Shown here piece after piece: positions 34,889 to 39,426 of a stretch of DNA of 39,426 nt. Where the stretch lies: assembly GCA_026988015.1 (NCBI GenBank), contig JALSMA010000060.1:1-39426 (forward strand). The letters run 5' to 3'. Below the pieces are notes generated by a model. The model worked only from the letters and a program-made list of their open reading frames with translations, was not told the origin of the DNA and ran no database searches. How positions within the stretch are numbered: position 1 is the stretch's first letter; each line of letters begins with the position of its first letter. The position numbers and the translations under genes were made by a program. The stretch is from Desulfobulbaceae bacterium. Lineage in GTDB: Bacteria > Desulfobacterota > Desulfobulbia > Desulfobulbales > Desulfocapsaceae.

Positions 34889-35808
34889 TTCGAATTAACA
34901 ATCTCACTAAACGCTACGGAGACACAGCAGCACTAGACAGGTTCTGCCTGAAAATCGAACGCGGTATTATCTTTGGACTGCTCGGACCCAATGGCGCCGG
35001 CAAAACAACTCTGATCTCCATCTTGAATGGTCTCACCCGGTTCCAGGAAGGTGAAGTTGAGATCTTCAACCTGCCCCTGCGGCAGAACCTCAGGCAGATC
35101 CGAAAACGCTGTGCCTTTATCCCGCAATCCCTTGCCTTCTATGAAAACCTGACAGTTCATGAAAATCTCCGTTTCTTTGCCGGAATACAGTCTATCACCG
35201 GCCGGACTCTCCAGGACAGCCTGGATCGTGCCATCTCCGTAAACCATCTCCAGCCCCTGATCAACAGACAATCGGCCACCCTGTCAGGTGGAGAAAAGAG
35301 ACGACTTAATATTGCAATCGGCCTCCTGAACAATCCGGACATTCTCTACTTCGACGAGCCGACCATTGGCATAGACCCCGAATCCCGCAATGATATTCTC
35401 AACACCATACGTACCTTTAAAGATGATAATAAAACAGTGATCTACACCTCCCACTATATGGAGGAAATTGAAAAAATCTGTGATGAAGTGGCCATTATCA
35501 ACCATGGCAAAATTATCCGACAGGGAAAACTTAAGGAGATGCTGCAGCAGGAGGGAAGTAACTCAGCCATCATCGAACTGCACAAATGCGGTCCTACCCG
35601 GCTCGATCGGATCAGCAAGACCGTCACCGGTCTTCGGGTGCTGAATCCAGACACCCTACTACTCTCACCACAAAACAGTGGCGTCATGGCGAAACTCCTC
35701 ACAATCCTGGAGCGGGAGGATATCAGTGTCAGACAGATTCGCTACCAGTCCTTGAGCCTGGAATCACTTTTCATCAATCTGACCGGTCAGGAGCAATCTG
35801 ATGTTTAG
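34885..35808 (+). CDS. ABC-2 type exporter, ATP-binding subunit
   Basis: A 307-residue nucleotide-binding subunit. Walker A GPNGAGKTT (residues 34-42, Lys40), Q-loop Gln81, signature LSGGE (133-137), Walker B ILYFDEPT (153-160) and H-loop His190 are all intact. The roughly 90-residue C-terminal extension after the ABC core is usual for drug/lipid exporters of the ABC-2 (CcmA/DrrA) kind. It overlaps the BtrH-like gene by ATGA and the permease gene by 8 nt. It most likely powers export of the product made by the cluster, or of a lipid intermediate. Confidence 0.94.
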   Translation: MIRINNLTKRYGDTAALDRFCLKIERGIIFGLLGPNGAGKTTLISILNGLTRFQEGEVEIFNLPLRQNLRQIRKRCAFIPQSLAFYENLTVHENLRFFAGIQSITGRTLQDSLDRAISVNHLQPLINRQSATLSGGEKRRLNIAIGLLNNPDILYFDEPTIGIDPESRNDILNTIRTFKDDNKTVIYTSHYMEEIEKICDEVAIINHGKIIRQGKLKEMLQQEGSNSAIIELHKCGPTRLDRISKTVTGLRVLNPDTLLLSPQNSGVMAKLLTILEREDISVRQIRYQSLSLESLFINLTGQEQSDV

Positions 35809-36994
35809 GGCTATGCTCAAAAAAGAGTTCCTTCTTATCATGCGGGACAGGCATGCCCTCGCTGCCCTCTTTATCATGCCGTCGGTCTTTATTCTCATCA
35901 TGTCCATGGCCCTGAAAGACACCTTCAGCAGCGACCGGGCCTTCATCAATTATGTTGTCATTGACCAAGATCGAACAGCCATCAGTATGGAACTTGCAAC
36001 TCTGCTTAAAAAAAACAGGCTCCTCAAAGAGTACCAGCAGCATATTAGTTCCAAGAAACAACTGCAGCAAGCCTTAAATGATGATCTGACCTTTGCCGTG
36101 ACCATTGCTGTCGGCTTCTCAAAAAGCCTTGGCAATGAAAACCCTGCCGTTCCCCTGACTCTTAACGTGGCCAGCGATGTACAGCAGAATGTACTGCGTC
36201 TCTTTGAGGGTGAGCTGACAGGAATACTCATGAAACTACGAATCAAAGCCCTGCTCCACAAACTCGAGCCAGCGCTTCCCGGTATCAGTGCCAAAACCGA
36301 TGCCAGACTTCTGGATCAAAGCAGCCTGATACAGGTACGGTTTAACGACCTGCAAAATAGCCAGTTTCCCACTTCAACACAACAGAGTGTCCCATCCTGG
36401 ATAGTCTTTGGCATGTTTTTCATCATCATCCCCATGTCCACAATTTTCATCAGTGAACGGCGACAGAACACCCTGATGCGCATGAATGGCATGAACATTT
36501 CCATTCCTGCACTTTTTACGGGTAAAATTGTTCCATATATGGTTATTAACCAAATCCAGGTCTTGCTCATGGTTGGGGTGGGTATCTTTATTGTCCCACT
36601 CCTTGGTGCGGCACCGCTTACACCTGGAAACTCTGTTACCGCACTTTTGTTGGTCTCCACCGGGCTCAGCCTTGCAGCCATAGGCACCTCAATGCTCATC
36701 GCTGTATCGGTAAACACTGTGGAACAGGCAACAACCATAGGGGGAATTCTCAACATCCTCTTTGGCGCCATTGGCGGGGTCATGGTTCCTAAATTTTTCA
36801 TGCCACCAGCCATGCAGAGTTTCAGTATCGTGTCGCCTATGTCATGGGGCCTGGAAGGTTTTTTGGATATATTTCTGCGCGGCCTAGGACCACGTGCAGT
36901 TGTTACAGAATCATTCGCCCTTGCAGGGTTTGGACTACTTATGCTCCTTCTCGCATGGGGAATTTTTGCCAGAAGAACAGGAAAAGGATTATGA
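35801..36994 (+). CDS. ABC-2 type exporter, permease subunit
   Basis: A 397-residue membrane protein with one N-terminal helix (about 19-38), a large extracytoplasmic domain (about 45-197) and about five further helices from 199 on, the standard ABC-2/YhgE-type layout (SWIVFGMFFIIIPMSTIFISERR marks the second helix and its cytoplasmic end). It pairs with the overlapping ATPase gene. Its stop overlaps the ACP start (ATGA), which ties exporter production to the carrier protein. Confidence 0.92.
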   Translation: MFRAMLKKEFLLIMRDRHALAALFIMPSVFILIMSMALKDTFSSDRAFINYVVIDQDRTAISMELATLLKKNRLLKEYQQHISSKKQLQQALNDDLTFAVTIAVGFSKSLGNENPAVPLTLNVASDVQQNVLRLFEGELTGILMKLRIKALLHKLEPALPGISAKTDARLLDQSSLIQVRFNDLQNSQFPTSTQQSVPSWIVFGMFFIIIPMSTIFISERRQNTLMRMNGMNISIPALFTGKIVPYMVINQIQVLLMVGVGIFIVPLLGAAPLTPGNSVTALLLVSTGLSLAAIGTSMLIAVSVNTVEQATTIGGILNILFGAIGGVMVPKFFMPPAMQSFSIVSPMSWGLEGFLDIFLRGLGPRAVVTESFALAGFGLLMLLLAWGIFARRTGKGL

Positions 36995-37260
36995 AAGGCT
37001 CACTGGATGATGCGCTGAAGCGACGTCTGAAACAAATGATTATCACAGAGTGTGATATTGACGACGTCAGCCCGGAATCCCTGGCTGACGATATGGTGAT
37101 TTTCTCCGACGCCAGCCCTTTAGGACTGGACTCACTGGATGCTCTGCAAATTTCAATGGGTCTGCAACGGCAGTTTGGGACACGGCTTGTGGACAGCAAG
37201 GACTTTCGGCGCCACGTCACAACCATTGACGCATTAGCTGACTACATCCAGCCTGAATAG
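36991..37260 (+). CDS. Dedicated acyl carrier protein of the dar-type cluster
   Basis: An 89-residue acyl carrier protein from ATG 36991 (a longer in-frame extension to 36844 lies inside the permease gene and is rejected). The attachment motif LGLDSLDALQ is intact, with Ser48 as the 4'-phosphopantetheine site, within the four-helix ACP pattern. It is not adjacent to fatty-acid synthesis genes, so it is a specialised carrier, equivalent in position to DarC. AGGAAAAGG precedes the start. It closes the cluster; the 490 nt downstream have no gene on this strand. Confidence 0.9.
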   Translation: MKGSLDDALKRRLKQMIITECDIDDVSPESLADDMVIFSDASPLGLDSLDALQISMGLQRQFGTRLVDSKDFRRHVTTIDALADYIQPE

Positions 37261-37752
37261 CGTACCTTCATCTGTTGAGGTGCAGTTTACTGTTACCCCT
37301 TTTTTTGCCCTTACTGACTGGTTTTGTCAAGGATTTTTTCGTGTGTACCTGGCGTCCGTGATGTGCGCCAAATCAAGACAACTTTATTGCAATGCCCCAT
37401 TCGTACATACAGGTCGTAAGGAGGTGGCAAATAAGGTAGCAACCGTAGTAAAATCTCCAGTTAACACAAAAATCACAGCAACCAACGACAGGAAAGACAC
37501 TCCTTCCGTCATGACAACTTCGTACTTGTTTCCTTAATAACACACTGGAATCCAGGTATCATATCCACAAGCAGGAATGTTTGAAAAAATCACTGGCCTC
37601 TCTTTGGGGCGTTCGCTCCCGGATTCAGCAGGTTCCTGTAACAATGGAAGGATACACGATCTCTTTGCCCTGTACAGAAAGACTATCATGAACACCTAGA
37701 TTACCATAACTGAAGCCGCCACGACTTGTCATTCAACGTCTTTTTTGTCACT
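37261..37752. other. Intergenic region between the ACP and ABC-F genes
   Basis: About 490 nt between two convergent units. Just after the ACP gene there is a weak stem (ACCTTCA/TTGAGGT near 37263-37281) followed about 18 nt later by a seven-T run (near 37301-37307), possibly a poor terminator. A 42-codon hydrophobic ORF lies on the - strand at 37384-37512 (listed separately). I see no further gene, repeat or mobile-element remnant. Confidence 0.4.
37384..37512 (-). CDS. Candidate 42-residue single-helix membrane peptide
   Basis: An ORF from ATG 37512 to TAA 37384. The peptide has one hydrophobic segment (about residues 6-30, SLVAVIFVLTGDF then VATLFAT) and a short polar tail with one Cys. 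An AGGA lies about 17 nt before the ATG, farther than ideal; a GGAG inside the first codons could serve a non-ATG start. No family is recognised. It is the only hydrophobic ORF in an otherwise empty intergenic region, so a chance ORF cannot be excluded. Confidence 0.28.
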   Translation of the reverse strand: MTEGVSFLSLVAVIFVLTGDFTTVATLFATSLRPVCTNGALQ

Positions 37753-39372
37753 CTACATCAACGAAAGATCCTGACGTAACTGAACAACTCCTTCATCAGT
37801 CAAATATTCATTAAAGGGCATCATCCGATCAATAGCACCACCCGGCAATAATTCGACAATCCTGGTGGCAATAGTATCCACAAATTGATGATCATGAGAG
37901 GTAAACAGTATCACTTCCGGAAAGGCAATAAGGCCATTATTCAGGGCTGTAATTGATTCCAGATCAAGGTGATTGGTCGGCTCATCCAGAATCAGACAAT
38001 TGGCATCAGCGAGCATCATCTTTGCCAGCAGGCAACGAACCTTCTCCCCGCCCGAAAGTACTCCGGTCTTTTTCAGTGCCTCTTCCCCAGAAAAGAGCAT
38101 CTTCCCCAAAAATCCCCTGGCAAATGTTTCCCCCTCAGTGACAGGGGTGTAGTTTCCAAGCCATTCGACCAGGGTCACATCCTTATCAAAATATGAGCTG
38201 TTCTCTTTGGAAAAGTAGGAATGACTCATGGTAACACCCCAGCGAAATTTCCCTGTATCAGGTTCCATCTCTCCGGTAAGTATCTGGAAAAGCGCAGTCT
38301 TGGCTAGGCTGTTCCTTCCCACAAAAGCTATTTTATCACCCTTATTCACCGTGAGGTTCAGATCTGAGAACAGAGTAACGCCATCCAGACTTTTCCCAAG
38401 CCCCTCGATCTCCAGAATGATATCACCGCAGGGCCTGCCTGCCTTAAAATGGATAAACGGATATTTCCGCGATGAGGTGGGCATTTCTTCCAGGGTCAGC
38501 TTATCCAGCAGTTTCTTTCTTGATGTTGCCTGCCGGGCTTTTGAGGCATTGGAAGAGAATCGCTGGATAAAATCTTTGAGCTCTTTTGCCTTGGCAGTGG
38601 CTTTTTTATTCTCATTCTGTTTCTGCTGCAGCACCAGCTGACTGGCCTGATACCAGAAATCATAATTCCCGACATAAATAGAAATCTTGCCAAAATCGAT
38701 ATCTGCCATATGGGTGCAGACCTGATTGAGAAAATGTCTGTCATGGGAGACAATAATGACAGTGTTCTGAAATCTATCGAGGAAATTTTCCAGCCAGAGA
38801 ATAGAGTCGATATCCAGATTATTCGTGGGCTCATCAAGCAGCAGGATATCCGGAGACCCAAAGAGAGCCTGAGCGAGAAGAACCCGCACCTTCTCTCCCC
38901 CCTCGAGCTCTTTCATTTTTTTCTCAATGAGTTGCTCATCAATCCCAAGACCACTGAGCAGAACTGCAGCTTCAGATTCAGCCTCATAACCGTCCAATTC
39001 GTCAACTTCAGCCTCAAGCTCACCACTGCGGACCCCGTCTGCTTCAGTAAATTCAGTTTTTGCATACAGAGCCTCACGCTCTGCAAGGAGTTCGTAGAGA
39101 CGGCTATGTCCCATTATCACGGTATCCAAAACTCGTACCTCATCAAAGGCAAAATGATCCTGCCGAAGAACTGCAATACGCTCTCGGCTCCCCACAGAAA
39201 TGGATCCACGATCAGGATCAAAGTCTCCGGCAAGAATTTTCAGAAAAGTGGTTTTGCCAGCTCCATTCGCCCCTATGAGGCCATAGCAGTTTCCAGGCGT
39301 AAATTTTATATTAACATCCTGAAAGATCACTCGTTTCCCATAGGAAAGAGCAACGTCAGTTGCAGTTATCAT
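37753..39372 (-). CDS. ABC-F family ATPase (YbiT-like)
   Basis: 539 residues from ATG 39372 (ATG 39393 is possible but atypical for the family, which starts MITATDVALSYGKR). It has two ABC domains joined by the charged helical ABC-F linker (about 240-300, KKATAKAKELKDFIQRF) and no membrane segments. Site 1 has GANGAGKTT (Lys40), LEGGEKVR and LLLDEPTNNLD; site 2 has the clade-specific GRNSLAKT in place of a normal Walker A, plus LSGGEKVR and LILDEPTNHLD. ABC-F proteins act on the ribosome, entering the E-site to adjust the P-site tRNA. This one resembles the YbiT group rather than antibiotic-resistance members. Confidence 0.92.
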   Translation of the reverse strand: MITATDVALSYGKRVIFQDVNIKFTPGNCYGLIGANGAGKTTFLKILAGDFDPDRGSISVGSRERIAVLRQDHFAFDEVRVLDTVIMGHSRLYELLAEREALYAKTEFTEADGVRSGELEAEVDELDGYEAESEAAVLLSGLGIDEQLIEKKMKELEGGEKVRVLLAQALFGSPDILLLDEPTNNLDIDSILWLENFLDRFQNTVIIVSHDRHFLNQVCTHMADIDFGKISIYVGNYDFWYQASQLVLQQKQNENKKATAKAKELKDFIQRFSSNASKARQATSRKKLLDKLTLEEMPTSSRKYPFIHFKAGRPCGDIILEIEGLGKSLDGVTLFSDLNLTVNKGDKIAFVGRNSLAKTALFQILTGEMEPDTGKFRWGVTMSHSYFSKENSSYFDKDVTLVEWLGNYTPVTEGETFARGFLGKMLFSGEEALKKTGVLSGGEKVRCLLAKMMLADANCLILDEPTNHLDLESITALNNGLIAFPEVILFTSHDHQFVDTIATRIVELLPGGAIDRMMPFNEYLTDEGVVQLRQDLSLM

Positions 39373-39426
39373 GGTAATGTATCCTCTGGCCATTGCGAAG
39401 TCGAAACGGCCTAGTATATGTTGTGT

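Noticed and set aside
36844-36990. Longer ACP reading frame
   Set aside because: The extra 49 residues overlap the permease gene and do not look ACP-like; the ATG at 36991 has a good ribosome binding site and the ATGA overlap.
37280-37537. 85-codon + strand ORF after the ACP gene
   Set aside because: No plausible ribosome binding site, mixed composition and no recognisable family; treated as chance.
38290-38350. Apparent loss of Walker A in the second ABC-F site
   Set aside because: The GRNSLAKT form keeps the Lys-Thr and, as I recall, is normal for this clade of ABC-F proteins, so it is not evidence of inactivation.

Overview
The window looks like chromosomal DNA of an anaerobic, Gram-negative, propionate-metabolising bacterium, most likely a Desulfobulbales-type sulfate reducer (Desulfobacterota). 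This assignment is inference. It rests on the complete methylmalonyl-CoA route with a split B12 mutase and a biotin/Na+ decarboxylase, on a cytochrome bd operon with a DUF4492 gene, and on outer-membrane and lipoprotein genes. No rRNA, tRNA, CRISPR array or insertion sequence was seen.

Layout. 1-410 has no confident gene (an inverted repeat and a glycine-rich ORF). 411-4887 holds an AI-2E-family permease (-), a small lipoprotein (+), an HPt phosphotransfer protein (-) and a 753-residue AAA ATPase with a large unassigned N-terminus (-). 5000-8555 (-) is a respiratory operon: Rrf2 regulator, DUF4492 protein, cydA, cydB and a 30-codon single-helix ORF that could be an extra oxidase subunit. 8814-11343 (-) is a c-di-GMP signalling pair: an HDOD protein and a receiver-GGDEF-HD-GYP protein with degenerate receiver and HD-GYP sites.

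11763-24974 (+) is one long metabolic cluster behind a TetR regulator: propionyl-CoA synthetase, succinyl-CoA ligase beta, a GlpQ-like protein that has lost its catalytic residues, succinyl-CoA ligase alpha, a frameshifted CsaA-like tRNA-binding gene, the B12-binding subunit of methylmalonyl-CoA mutase, MeaB, the mutase catalytic subunit, the epimerase, and the four subunits (carboxyltransferase, delta, biotin carrier, beta) of a Na+-pumping methylmalonyl-CoA decarboxylase. Together they interconvert propionate, propionyl-CoA, methylmalonyl-CoA, succinyl-CoA and succinate, and couple the decarboxylation step to a sodium gradient. The direction in vivo cannot be read from the DNA.

24997-30712 (+) carries a metallo-beta-lactamase-fold hydrolase, an Omp85-like barrel protein, D-aminoacyl-tRNA deacylase and a PreP-like M16 peptidase. 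30737-37260 (+) is the most interesting block: eight tightly packed, mostly overlapping genes for a methyltransferase, a DarA-like flavodoxin-fold protein, a DarB-like ketosynthase with an intact Cys-His-Asn triad, a small HTH-like protein, a BtrH-like putative acyltransferase, an ABC-2 exporter pair and a dedicated acyl carrier protein. It reads as a compact dialkylresorcinol-type synthesis-and-export locus without the aryl-polyene genes that often accompany it. An ABC-F ATPase (-) closes the window.
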